This document shows positions 1-10,489 of a stretch of DNA of 64,000 nt, one piece after another. Position numbers and translations under genes: made by a program. The notes below the pieces were generated by a model that saw only the letters and a program-made list of their open reading frames with translations, searched no databases and was not told the origin of the DNA. The stretch's first letter is position 1. Every line of letters starts with the position of its first letter. The DNA comes from Phycisphaerales bacterium AB-hyl4. GTDB taxonomy: Bacteria > Planctomycetota > Phycisphaerae > Phycisphaerales > Phycisphaeraceae. The stretch lies in NCBI GenBank assembly GCA_041821185.1, contig JBGUBD010000008.1:122477-186476 (forward strand), written 5' to 3'.

Positions 1-216
1 CTCGTCGTCGACCTGCTCACCAGCCACTACAGCCCGCCCACGTACAGCCCCAGCTTCGGCCGGGCCAACGAGCAGGGCGTCCTGTTCACCGCCATGGCCG
101 GCCTGCTGAACCTGCTGGCGATCATCGACGTGCTCTACCGCGATCCCCACGACCCCCGTCACGCCGACGCCAACCCCACCCACGACGGCGACGCACGCGA
201 AGGGGGCTCGGCATGA
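1..216 (+). CDS. C-terminal end of an unknown membrane-type protein (partial)
   Basis: The frame is open from base 1 to a TGA at 214-216, giving 71 residues of a protein that starts outside the window. It has a Tyr/Pro/Ser-rich stretch (HYSPPTYSPSFGRANEQG), then a hydrophobic segment (VLFTAMAGLLNLLAIIDVLY) and a charged tail rich in Asp and His. This looks like the last transmembrane helix and cytoplasmic tail of an integral membrane protein; it vaguely recalls small planctomycete proteins of unknown function, but I cannot name a family with certainty. Its stop overlaps the start of the next gene (ATGA), so the two are probably translationally coupled. Confidence 0.6.
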   Translation, partial: LVVDLLTSHYSPPTYSPSFGRANEQGVLFTAMAGLLNLLAIIDVLYRDPHDPRHADANPTHDGDAREGGSA

Positions 217-488
217 CCCTCTGCTCGCTCACCGCCCTCACCGCCCTGCTGCACAGCCTCACGCCCGCCCTGCTCGCCTGGCGGCCGCTGCTCGATCCGC
301 TGCCGATCGACAATGTCTGGATGATCCTGCTGCTGCCGCTGTCCGTCGGCGTCGCGATCGTCTACAAGACCATCAAGCTCAACGACATGGCCACCCTCCC
401 CCGCCAGGCCGCCGTCCTCAGTGCCCAGATCATCGTCTTCATGCTCCTCGCCGCGGCGATCATCTGGGTTGTCGTCGAGGTGGCCTGA
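213..488 (+). CDS. Small two-helix membrane protein, unknown function
   Basis: This 91-residue protein starts at an ATG overlapping the upstream stop codon (ATGA), which argues for coupled translation. It has a hydrophobic N-terminus, a segment VWMILLLPLSVGVAIVYKTI around residues 34-53, and a second helix (IIVFMLLAAAIIWVVVEVA) at the C-terminus. The short cytoplasmic loop holds a KTIKLNDMATLPRQA motif. No catalytic motif is visible. It is probably a membrane partner of the preceding gene. A heptad hairpin repeat begins a few bases after its stop codon. Confidence 0.7.
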   Translation: MTLCSLTALTALLHSLTPALLAWRPLLDPLPIDNVWMILLLPLSVGVAIVYKTIKLNDMATLPRQAAVLSAQIIVFMLLAAAIIWVVVEVA

Positions 489-494
489 TGGAAG

Positions 495-602
495 CGATTT
501 CGAATTTCGGAATTTCGAATTTCGGATTTCAACACCGCGCAACACGCGGGTAAACTTCCCAGTCCCTGAATCCGAAATCCGAAATCCGAAATCCGAAATT
601 TC
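495..602. repeat. Heptad hairpin repeat, GAAATCC subfamily (two inverted arms)
   Basis: The left arm (495-530) is made of ATTTCGG/ATTTCGA units and the right arm (568-602) of their complement, four GAAATCC-type units with 7-nt spacing. The loop of about 37 nt contains an internal CCGCG..CGCGG element. The right arm ends six bases before the trpD start codon, so no Shine-Dalgarno sequence can be seen there. The same units recur at 4.0, 4.85, 25.4 and 42.9 kb. Confidence 0.85.
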
Positions 603-607
603 CGACC

Positions 608-1681
608 ATGCCCATGAAACACCTGCTCGCCCACCTGGTCACCGGCAACACCCTTTCCACCGAACAGGCCGTCGAAGCCTTCGAGTTGATCATGACCGGC
701 CAGGCCACGCCCGCGCAGACCGGGGCGTTGCTAGCCATGATCGAACATCGCGGCGCGACCATCGACGAAATCGTCGGCGCCGCCACCGTCATGCGCGACA
801 AGGTCAAATGCGTCACCGTCCCCGCGGGCCTGCGCGTGATCGACACCTGCGGCACGGGCGGCGACCATGCGGGCACGTTCAATATCTCCACCGCCGCAGC
901 GCTCGTCGCCGCCGGCGCGGGCAAGCCGCAGGGCATTGCCGTCGCCAAGCATGGCAACCGCTCCGTCACCTCAAACTCCGGCTCAAGCCAGGTGCTCGAC
1001 ACCCTCGGCGTCAAGTTGCAAGTCACCCCCGATACCCTCTCGCGATGCCTCGAAGAGGCTGGCCTGTGCTTCTGCTTCGCACCTTCGCACCACCCGGCCA
1101 TGAAGCACGCCGCGCCCATCCGCGCCGAACTGGGCTTCCGCACACTCTTCAACGTGCTCGGCCCCCTCACCAACCCCGCCGGCGCGACCCGCCAGGTCAT
1201 CGGCGTCTTCGCCACGCAGATGACCAAGCCCATCGCCAACGTCCTCGCTCGTCTCGGCGCCGATCATGCCATGGTCGTGCACGGCCAGATCCCCGACGAC
1301 GACGGCAAACACGTCGACGGCCTCGACGAACTGTCCACCTGCGGCCCCAGCCAGATCAGCGAAGTCCGCGACGGCAAGGTCAAGACCTACGAAATCGACC
1401 CCGACGACCTGGGCCTGAGCTACTCGCACCCCAAGGCCCTCAAGGTCGACAGCCCCGAGCGGAGTGCTGCAGTGATCCGCGAGCTGCTCGAAGGCGAAGT
1501 CGGCCCGCCGCGCGATATCGTCATGCTCAACGCCGCGGCAGCGCTGGTCGTCGCCGAGTTGGCAGAGGACCTGCCCGAAGGCCTGGAGTTGGCCCGCGAG
1601 TCGATCGATTCCGGCGCTGCGAAGCAGGCCCTGGATCGGCTGGTCGAAATCACCACCGCCGACCCCACGCCAGTCGGCTGA
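608..1681 (+). CDS. trpD: Anthranilate phosphoribosyltransferase
   Basis: This enzyme transfers phosphoribose from PRPP to anthranilate, the second step of tryptophan synthesis, in the cytoplasm. The 357-residue product has the family length. The PRPP-binding motif GTGGD is at residues 82-86, with the NIST segment at about 92-95, and KHGNRSVTSNSGSSQVL follows at 114-130. A helical N-terminal domain precedes the alpha/beta domain. The ATG at 608 is chosen because the conserved N-terminus begins there; a second ATG lies two codons on. No other trp gene lies in the window. The upstream heptad repeat abuts the start and no ribosome binding site is visible, so translation may rely on the unstructured start region. 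Confidence 0.96.
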   Translation: MPMKHLLAHLVTGNTLSTEQAVEAFELIMTGQATPAQTGALLAMIEHRGATIDEIVGAATVMRDKVKCVTVPAGLRVIDTCGTGGDHAGTFNISTAAALVAAGAGKPQGIAVAKHGNRSVTSNSGSSQVLDTLGVKLQVTPDTLSRCLEEAGLCFCFAPSHHPAMKHAAPIRAELGFRTLFNVLGPLTNPAGATRQVIGVFATQMTKPIANVLARLGADHAMVVHGQIPDDDGKHVDGLDELSTCGPSQISEVRDGKVKTYEIDPDDLGLSYSHPKALKVDSPERSAAVIRELLEGEVGPPRDIVMLNAAAALVVAELAEDLPEGLELARESIDSGAAKQALDRLVEITTADPTPVG

Positions 1682-1746
1682 ACGCCGCGTCTTCGGCCGG
1701 CCCACTTCAGTAGCGGGCGCTCATCCATTTTCAGTGGAGGCGGACC

Positions 1747-1965
1747 ATGGTCACACTCGCTTACATCGCCAATATCATCTGGGCAATCATGGCTTTCTAT
1801 GTCTTCCCCCTGATCTATCTGGTGTTGGCCTTCCAGGAAGATGGGGTCGACGTCGGCTTGCTTGTGCATGCTGTTGTCGCTGTCCCGGTGGTCCTGTTTC
1901 CGCCGATCTTCAACATCGTCGTCATCCGCCGACTGCACAGAAGGTGCAACCCATCGGTAGCATGA
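1747..1965 (+). CDS. Small membrane protein, unknown function
   Basis: The 72-residue product starts at an ATG with a good ribosome binding site (GGAGG, eight bases upstream). Two hydrophobic segments span roughly residues 5-28 and 38-60, followed by a basic tail (RRLHRRC), as in a hairpin inner-membrane protein with positive ends inside. No family is recognised. It lies between trpD and the convergent ruvC, whose stop is only ten bases away. The good ribosome binding site and hydrophobic pattern support a real gene. Confidence 0.6.
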   Translation: MVTLAYIANIIWAIMAFYVFPLIYLVLAFQEDGVDVGLLVHAVVAVPVVLFPPIFNIVVIRRLHRRCNPSVA

Positions 1966-1975
1966 GATGCAGGCT

Positions 1976-2485
1976 TCACAACCGCTCGACTGCCATTCGC
2001 CGGGCGTGGCAGGTCGCGATCGCAATCGCGTCCGCCACGTCGAACGGCGTCGGCGGCTCGGCAAGCCGGTACTGGCTCTGCACCGCTCGCTGGACCTGCT
2101 GCTTCGACGCGTGGCCGTGGCCGGTGACCGCCTTCTTCACCTCCGTCGATGGCAGGTGTGCGATCTCCACCGCGCGCAGCTTCGCCGCCAGTAAAATCAC
2201 ACCGCGTGCGTGCGCCATGACGATCGCGGTCCGCGGATGCTTGTAGTGGGCATATAGTTTTTCGATCGCGAGCACGTTGGGCTGATGCTCGTCGATCAGC
2301 TCCAGCAGCTCGCGATGCAGCTCAACGAGGCGGTGCTCGACGCTGGTCTTGGGTTTCAGCCGAATCACCCCTCCCTCGACCAGCCGCGGTTCGGCCAGGC
2401 CGGGCCCCTCATCGAGCACGACAACGCCGTAGCCGGTGAGTTGCAGGCCGGGGTCAATCCCGAGAATTCGCGTCGCATCAGGCAT
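1976..2485 (-). CDS. ruvC: Holliday junction endonuclease RuvC
   Basis: RuvC dimers cleave Holliday junctions at symmetric sites during recombinational repair, working with RuvAB. The open frame extends further upstream, but the conserved protein starts at the ATG at 2485 (MPDATRILGIDPGLQLTGYG), giving 169 residues, the usual family length. The catalytic acidic residues are visible: D11 in GIDPG, E in LAIEKLY, and the C-terminal HGHASKQQVQ... FDVADAIAIA block with its Asp pair. It is transcribed away from gcvP; the 107 bp between them must hold both promoters. ruvA and ruvB are not adjacent, but a RuvB-like ATPase lies on the island at 61.5 kb. Confidence 0.95.
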   Translation of the reverse strand: MPDATRILGIDPGLQLTGYGVVVLDEGPGLAEPRLVEGGVIRLKPKTSVEHRLVELHRELLELIDEHQPNVLAIEKLYAHYKHPRTAIVMAHARGVILLAAKLRAVEIAHLPSTEVKKAVTGHGHASKQQVQRAVQSQYRLAEPPTPFDVADAIAIATCHARRMAVERL

Positions 2486-2592
2486 GCCTGAAAGGATAGC
2501 GACAAACCGAGGATTGCCCCCGCAGCGATTGGAGCATAAACTGAGAGCGAGAACACTCCATCCGTTCACCCGGATCAAAGGCTGAAACAGAT

Positions 2593-5568
<2,976 letters not shown>

Positions 5569-5600
5569 ATCGCAGCCATCGACATGACCACCCAAAGCAA

Positions 5601-5629
5601 GAAGCCCACGGCGTGACGCCGTGGGCTTC
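5601..5629. terminator. Hairpin terminator between gcvP and pdhC
   Basis: A perfect 13-bp stem (5601-5613 with 5617-5629) closes on a 3-nt loop. It is flanked by A-rich sequence on the left and a short T-rich run on the right. It lies between convergent genes and could stop transcription from both sides. The stem belongs to a recurring type built on AAGCCCACGG/CCGTGGGCTT, also seen at 7128 and, in shorter form, at 29361. Confidence 0.75.
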
Positions 5630-5663
5630 TGTCATACTTCATCGAACCATCGGCAACCGTCGG

Positions 5664-7016
5664 TCACACCAGCAGGCCCGCCGGGTTTTCGATCATCTGC
5701 TTGAGCGTGTTGAGGTACTCGGCCGCAATCGCGCCGTCGATCACGCGATGGTCAGCACTGAGCGTCGCGGTCATCTCGTGGCCGATGACGATCTGGTCAT
5801 CACGCACCACCGGCTTCTTGATCGCGCCGCCCACCGCGAGGATGGCCGACTGCGGCGGGTTGATGATCGCTTCGAAGTGATCCACGCCATACATGCCGAG
5901 GTTGGAAATCGTGAACGTACCGCCACCCATCTCGTCGGCACTCAGGCCGGTCTCGCGGGCCTTCTTCGCCAGCTTCCGCGTCTGCTCGCTGATCGATCGC
6001 AAGCCCTGGTTCTGCACATCGCGAAGCACGGGCACGACCAGTCCGCCGCCGCGCTCTTCGGGCAGCGCCACCGCGATGCCGACGTTGACCGTGCCGGCGA
6101 TCTCGATCGTGTCACCATTCCACGACGCATTCACCATCGGATGCTGCACGCACGCCAGCGCCGCGGCGCGGGTGATGAAGTCGTTAACCGACAGCTTCAC
6201 GCCCTGGCTTTCCAGCTGCGCGTTCAGCGTCTTGCGCAGTTCCATCAACGGGTCCATGTTCACCGACACGGTGACCGTGAAATGCGGGATCGTCGTCTTC
6301 GACTCGACCAGCCGTTTGGCGATGGTCTTCCGCATCCCGGAAAGTGAGACGCTGCGGGCTTCGAGGTCCGCACCCCCGACCGCGGGCGCCGGCGCGGGCG
6401 CTGCGGTCTTTTTCGATTCGCCGCCGGCTGAAGGCGCTGCCGCGTCGTCCTTGCCGTCGGCCGCCTTGAGCACGTCGCGTTTGATGATGCGGCCGTCGGG
6501 CCCGGAACCCTTGATCTGCGTCAGGTCGAGATCCTTCTCCTCGGCGATCTTTCGAGCCAGCGGGCTGACGCGAACCCGGCCGCCGCTGGCCCCGGCCTGC
6601 TTCTGCGTCCGCCGCACGTCCGCGTCCTCAGCGACCGCCGCCTGCCCCGACGCCGCGGACTCCTGCGTCTGCTCGCCTTCCTTCTTGTCGCGGCTCTCGT
6701 CGGCCTTCATCTTCTCGTCACCCCCCGAAGCACCCCCGGAGCCGGCGTCCGCCTTCGCTGCGTCGTCCACCGACTCGCCCGACTCGGCGAGCACGAGGAT
6801 CAGGTCGCCCACGGGAACCGTACCGCCCTCATCCACCGCAAGCCGAGCGACCTTGCCGTCGTCGAAGGCTTGCAGTTCCATCGTGGCTTTGTCGGTTTCC
6901 ACGTCGGCCACGTGGTCGCCGGCCGACACGTCGTCGCCCACACCCACATGCCATTTGACCAGCGTGCCCTCTTCCATCGTGTCCGAAAGCCGGGGCATCG
7001 TGACGGTAATCGCCAT
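5664..7016 (-). CDS. pdhC: Dihydrolipoamide acetyltransferase (E2) of a 2-oxo acid dehydrogenase complex
   Basis: The E2 core transfers acyl groups from its swinging lipoyl arm to CoA. Visible domains are one N-terminal lipoyl domain (residues 1-80; lipoylated K43 in VETDKATMEL), an Ala/Glu/Lys-rich linker, a peripheral subunit-binding domain around 145-185 (VSPLARKIAEEKDLDL), a Pro/Ala linker, and the catalytic domain with active-site H423 in DHRVIDGA at the C-terminus. The start at 7016 has an AGGAG site. The substrate (pyruvate rather than another 2-oxo acid) is inferred from overall pattern; E1 and E3 are not in the window, so a branched-chain E2 cannot be excluded. Confidence 0.9.
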   Translation of the reverse strand: MAITVTMPRLSDTMEEGTLVKWHVGVGDDVSAGDHVADVETDKATMELQAFDDGKVARLAVDEGGTVPVGDLILVLAESGESVDDAAKADAGSGGASGGDEKMKADESRDKKEGEQTQESAASGQAAVAEDADVRRTQKQAGASGGRVRVSPLARKIAEEKDLDLTQIKGSGPDGRIIKRDVLKAADGKDDAAAPSAGGESKKTAAPAPAPAVGGADLEARSVSLSGMRKTIAKRLVESKTTIPHFTVTVSVNMDPLMELRKTLNAQLESQGVKLSVNDFITRAAALACVQHPMVNASWNGDTIEIAGTVNVGIAVALPEERGGGLVVPVLRDVQNQGLRSISEQTRKLAKKARETGLSADEMGGGTFTISNLGMYGVDHFEAIINPPQSAILAVGGAIKKPVVRDDQIVIGHEMTATLSADHRVIDGAIAAEYLNTLKQMIENPAGLLV

Positions 7017-7127
7017 GGCGAACTCCTGTTAAATCCTTGCGAGAAGTCGAGTGGCTAGATGATAACGATTCATCGCGAAACATGGGGCCACCGGCCCAGG
7101 ACCAGACGACAGCACGCCATTTTAAAT

Positions 7128-7157
7128 AAAGCCCACGGATCGCCATCCGTGGGCTTT
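7128..7157 (-). terminator. Terminator of ilvC
   Basis: A 13-bp perfect stem (7128-7140 with 7145-7157) closes on a 4-nt loop, followed on the minus strand by TTATTTAAAA. It lies 29 bases past the ilvC stop and is oriented to end ilvC transcription before pdhC. Its stem shares AAGCCCACGG with the terminator at 5601. Confidence 0.85.
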
Positions 7158-7186
7158 AAGATTTCATCTGTTGTCTGCGAACATCC

Positions 7187-8200
7187 TCACAGCTTGTCCA
7201 CATCCACCGGCTTGATCCACGGCATCATCGCCCGCAGCTCCTTGCCAACCTTCTCCACCGGGTGGTTGTGGTCCGTCTCACGCTGATCCTTGAACCACTT
7301 GAACCCATCCTGGTAGTCCTCGCGGAACCGGTTGGCGAACTTGCCATCCTGAATATCCTTGAGCACCTGCTGCATCGCCTTCTTCGTATCGTCCGTCACG
7401 ATCTTCGGCCCGGTGTGATAGTCGCCGAACTCGGCCGTGTTCGAGATCGAATAACGCATGTAGTTCAACCCGCCGCGAACGATCAGGTCAATGATCAGCT
7501 TCAACTCGTGAGCCACCTCGAAATACGCCAGCTCCGGCGGATAGCCCGCCTCCGTCAGCGTCTCGAAGCCCTTCTTGATCAGCTCGCTCAGCCCGCCGCA
7601 CAACACCGCCTGCTCGCCGAACAGGTCGGTCTCACACTCGTCCTTGAACGTGGTCTTGAGGATGCCCGAGCGACCGCCGCCGACGCCGATGGCCCACGCC
7701 ATCGCGATGTCCGCAGCCTTGCCCGACGCGTCCTGGTGCACCGCCAGCAGACACGGCACACCGCCGCCACGCTCAAACTCCGTGCGAACCGTATGGCCAG
7801 GCCCCTTCGGAGCGACCATGATCACGTCCACATCCTGCGGCGGCGTGATCGTCTTGAAGTGAATGTTAAACCCGTGCGTAAACCCAAGCACCATGCCCGG
7901 CGTCAGGTTCGGCTCGATGTCCTTCTTGTACAGGTCCGGCTGAACCTCGTCAGGCAGCGTCAAAATCAACACGTCCGCCTGCTTCACCGCGTCCGCGACC
8001 GGCTTGGGATCAAACCCATGCTCGATCGCCAGCTTGCCGTTGGCAGACTCCTTGCGGTTCGCGACGATGACGTTCACGCCCGAGTCACGCAGGTTCTGCG
8101 CGTGGGCATGACCCTGGCTACCATAACCGATCACGGCCACCGTCTTGCCCTGAAGGGCATTCAGCGAACCGTCCTTGTCATAAAGTGTCTCAATTGCCAT
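7187..8200 (-). CDS. ilvC: Ketol-acid reductoisomerase
   Basis: This NADPH- and Mg-dependent enzyme makes the dihydroxy acid precursors of valine and isoleucine. The ATG at 8200 ([20 protein letters not shown]) is used because the dinucleotide motif [17 protein letters not shown] follows at residues 25-41; the upstream extension of the open frame is not conserved in character. At 337 residues it is a class I enzyme. The C-terminal knotted domain includes the [14 protein letters not shown] and [19 protein letters not shown] blocks with metal-binding acidic residues. The acetolactate synthase small subunit ilvN is in the window at 43 kb, but not adjacent. Confidence 0.97.
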   Translation of the reverse strand: MAIETLYDKDGSLNALQGKTVAVIGYGSQGHAHAQNLRDSGVNVIVANRKESANGKLAIEHGFDPKPVADAVKQADVLILTLPDEVQPDLYKKDIEPNLTPGMVLGFTHGFNIHFKTITPPQDVDVIMVAPKGPGHTVRTEFERGGGVPCLLAVHQDASGKAADIAMAWAIGVGGGRSGILKTTFKDECETDLFGEQAVLCGGLSELIKKGFETLTEAGYPPELAYFEVAHELKLIIDLIVRGGLNYMRYSISNTAEFGDYHTGPKIVTDDTKKAMQQVLKDIQDGKFANRFREDYQDGFKWFKDQRETDHNHPVEKVGKELRAMMPWIKPVDVDKL

Positions 8201-8276
8201 GCTGGATTCTCCCAAGTGGAAAGACCGGCGAATGTAGTGAACCCGGCCGCAACTGTCCAGCCGACGGTAACGCACC

Positions 8277-8837
8277 ATGCCCACCCCCGACCTCCAAGCC
8301 GCCCGAAACAAACGCCTCCCCGACGTCATCGCCCCCGGCCTGCGCGTGCTCCTGTGCGGGATCAACCCCGGCCTCTACTCCGCCGCCGTCGGCTGCCACT
8401 TCGCTCGCCCGGGCAACCGCTTCTGGCCCACACTCCACCTCGCCGGCATCACCCCCCGCCAGTTCCACCCCGCCGAGCAGTTCGAGTTGCTCACCCACCA
8501 CGTCGGCCTCACCAACCTCGCCCCCCGCGCCACCGCCCGGGCCGACGAACTCACCCCCGACGAGCTTCGCCGCGGCGCCCAGGCCCTCACCGCCAAGCTC
8601 CGCAAGCACCGCCCCGCCCTCTTCGCTGTGCTCGGCGTCACCGCCTACCGCCAGGCCTTCAACCGCCCCAAGGCCACCCTCGGCCCCCAGCCCGACCACA
8701 CCATCGCCCACACCCCCGTCTGGGTGCTCCCCAACCCATCAGGCCTCAACGCTCACTATCAACTCAACGACCTCGCCGCCCTCTTCAAAGAAATGTGGCA
8801 AGCCACCCCCAGCCCACCCCGCCAAAACACCCACTGA
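8277..8837 (+). CDS. mug: Mismatch-specific DNA glycosylase (Mug/TDG family)
   Basis: This family excises uracil or thymine from G:U and G:T mismatches. The 186-residue product shows the [10 protein letters not shown] motif near residue 29, [10 protein letters not shown], the conserved LTNLAPRAT stretch and the NPSGLNAHY motif near the C-terminus, all hallmarks of the Mug branch of uracil-DNA glycosylases. It is divergent from ilvC with 76 bp between starts. No clear Shine-Dalgarno sequence precedes the ATG. The ending is Pro-rich and not conserved in character. Confidence 0.9.
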   Translation: MPTPDLQAARNKRLPDVIAPGLRVLLCGINPGLYSAAVGCHFARPGNRFWPTLHLAGITPRQFHPAEQFELLTHHVGLTNLAPRATARADELTPDELRRGAQALTAKLRKHRPALFAVLGVTAYRQAFNRPKATLGPQPDHTIAHTPVWVLPNPSGLNAHYQLNDLAALFKEMWQATPSPPRQNTH

Positions 8838-8858
8838 AGAAAATCAGCAATTACAAAT

Positions 8859-9611
8859 TCACCCCCCCGCCGCCGCCTTATCCATGTACCACGTCAGTTC
8901 GCCATCGATCGGATCGATCCCCACGATGGGCATCTCGCGCGGGTCGCCGCCGCCCTGCTCGCACGCCGCTTCAATCCGCTTGATCGCGTCCGCCTTCTTC
9001 TCGCCCGTCACCATCACCGCCAGCTCGCGCGCCGCGTTCAGCAGCGCGTACGTCATCGTCACCCGCGGCGGCGGCACGACATGCTTGCCCTCATTCGCAC
9101 AGATCATGCAGTCATTCACTCGCAGCGCGGACGAGTGGGGAAACAGACTCGCTGTGTGACAGTCGTCCCCCATCCCCAGCAGCACGAAGTCCAGCCGCGG
9201 GTTCTCAGGCTTGCACGCGAACACCTCGCAAAGCTCGTGCTCGTACGCCTTCGCCGGCTCCGCGTCCATCACCGGCATCGGATGCTTGTTCCGCCGACGC
9301 ATCGGCACGTGGTCCGCCAGCGTTTCCTGGATCATCTTCCAGTTGCTCTTGTCATCATCAAACGGCACACACCGCTCGTCCACAATCCAGATGTGCGTCT
9401 TATCCCACGGGATCGTCCGGTAAGGCGGCTCCATCACCAGGTGCATGTAAAACCGCTCCGGCGTCGATCCGCCCGACAACGCAAGATGAAACACCCCCCG
9501 CTCATCCACCGCCCGCTGCGCCGCGCCCATCAGCGCCTTGCCCAGATCATCATAAAGCGTCTCCACGTCTTCGGTGACGTGCACCGCACCAGTCAGTTTC
9601 GGTTCCGCCAT
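8859..9611 (-). CDS. pgl: 6-phosphogluconolactonase
   Basis: This enzyme hydrolyses 6-phosphogluconolactone in the oxidative pentose phosphate pathway. The 250-residue protein starts at the ATG at 9611, preceded by AGGAGG. It has the family motifs LALSGGSTPERFY (phosphate binding) and the HIWIVDERCVPFDDDKSN block, followed by LGMGDDCHTASLFPHS containing the catalytic His region. It belongs to the DevB/SOL family of the glucosamine-6-phosphate isomerase fold. It stops 22 bp from the convergent mug gene. glucose-6-phosphate dehydrogenase is not in the window. Confidence 0.92.
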   Translation of the reverse strand: MAEPKLTGAVHVTEDVETLYDDLGKALMGAAQRAVDERGVFHLALSGGSTPERFYMHLVMEPPYRTIPWDKTHIWIVDERCVPFDDDKSNWKMIQETLADHVPMRRRNKHPMPVMDAEPAKAYEHELCEVFACKPENPRLDFVLLGMGDDCHTASLFPHSSALRVNDCMICANEGKHVVPPPRVTMTYALLNAARELAVMVTGEKKADAIKRIEAACEQGGGDPREMPIVGIDPIDGELTWYMDKAAAGG

Positions 9612-9700
9612 CTGTCGGCCTCCTGCTTGCCTAAGTCTAGTCGCCGCGATCAATGCCAGAGCCTACACATCTCACATTTCCACGCCAAATCAGCAGCCCC

Positions 9701-10366
9701 TCACGTCGGCCAGCACAACACCCGATCCGCTGCCCGCGACCCCGACCGCACCAGCCCCGCATTCAACGCATCGCCTTCACACTTGCGCTCCGCCTCCGCA
9801 CGCGACCTTCCCGTCCGCATATGCCGCTCCAACAACCACGCCCGCGCCCACGCAGCCGGCACGTCCAGCAACCACCCCTCATCCAGCACGTCCGCCAGTT
9901 CGGACCATGGCTCCCGATCGAGCAACACGTAATTGCCCTCCGTGATGATCACTCGCGTCGCCCGCGTCACCGCACAACCCGGCTCATCGCTCAGCCTCGG
10001 CTCGTGCACCGCGCGATCGTATATCGGCACGCGCTCGACATGCTCGCAATCCCGACACCGTCGCAGCAACGCCACGTACCGCGCCGCCTCGAACGTCTCC
10101 GGGGAGCCCTTCCGCGATGCCAACCCCGCCGACCGCAACGCCGCGTTCGTCATATGAAAACCATCCATCGCCACCACCACCGCCAGCCCCGCCGCCTCGG
10201 CCTCCACCGCCGCCCTCAGCCGAGCCGCCAGCGTGCTCTTGCCCGACCCCGGCACGCCCGCGATCCCCACGATCACCCGCCGCGCCGCCGCCGCCCGCCC
10301 CCGCTCCACAAGCGACCGGGCCAGCTCAACAATCGCCTCATCATGCAACACAGTCACGTTCGACAC
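9701..10366 (-). CDS. P-loop kinase of the uridine kinase/pantothenate kinase-like group
   Basis: The 221-residue protein contains the Walker A motif GIAGVPGSGKST around residues 34-45, followed by VVAMDGFHMTN and VIITEGNYVLL, the layout of the YggC/FrcK-like nucleoside or sugar kinase group. The substrate cannot be read from sequence. The frame begins with a GTG codon and no in-frame ATG near the start was seen; this is the best start. It lies 89 bp upstream of pgl in the same direction, so a sugar substrate feeding the pentose phosphate pathway is possible but only an inference. Confidence 0.8.
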   Translation of the reverse strand: MSNVTVLHDEAIVELARSLVERGRAAAARRVIVGIAGVPGSGKSTLAARLRAAVEAEAAGLAVVVAMDGFHMTNAALRSAGLASRKGSPETFEAARYVALLRRCRDCEHVERVPIYDRAVHEPRLSDEPGCAVTRATRVIITEGNYVLLDREPWSELADVLDEGWLLDVPAAWARAWLLERHMRTGRSRAEAERKCEGDALNAGLVRSGSRAADRVLCWPT

Positions 10367-10391
10367 AGCCCCGATCCTATCACACCCTCAG

Positions 10392-10415
10392 GCAGTGCAG
10401 CTTAAGCTGCACTCC
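10392..10415. repeat. Palindrome of the CTTAAG-centred family
   Basis: A 20-bp perfect palindrome occupies 10394-10413, with centre CTTAAG and arms AGTGCAG/CTGCACT. It lies in the divergent gap between the P-loop kinase and the M20 deacylase. A close relative with centre CTTCAG is at 21052. Confidence 0.7.
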
Positions 10416-10489
10416 CGCCCCCACCCACGCCCCCAAACCACAACACCCCCCCTCCCAACACCCCATGCCCATCCGGTACCATTGCCCCC

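Noticed and set aside
421-1713. Plus-strand open frame (430 codons) over trpD in another phase
   Set aside because: Very Arg/Pro-rich and overlaps trpD, which has all family motifs.
2486-2592. Glycine riboswitch upstream of gcvP
   Set aside because: CTGAGAG and AAAGGCTGA pieces recall the motif, but the conserved cores and pairings are missing and the 107 bp gap also serves ruvC.
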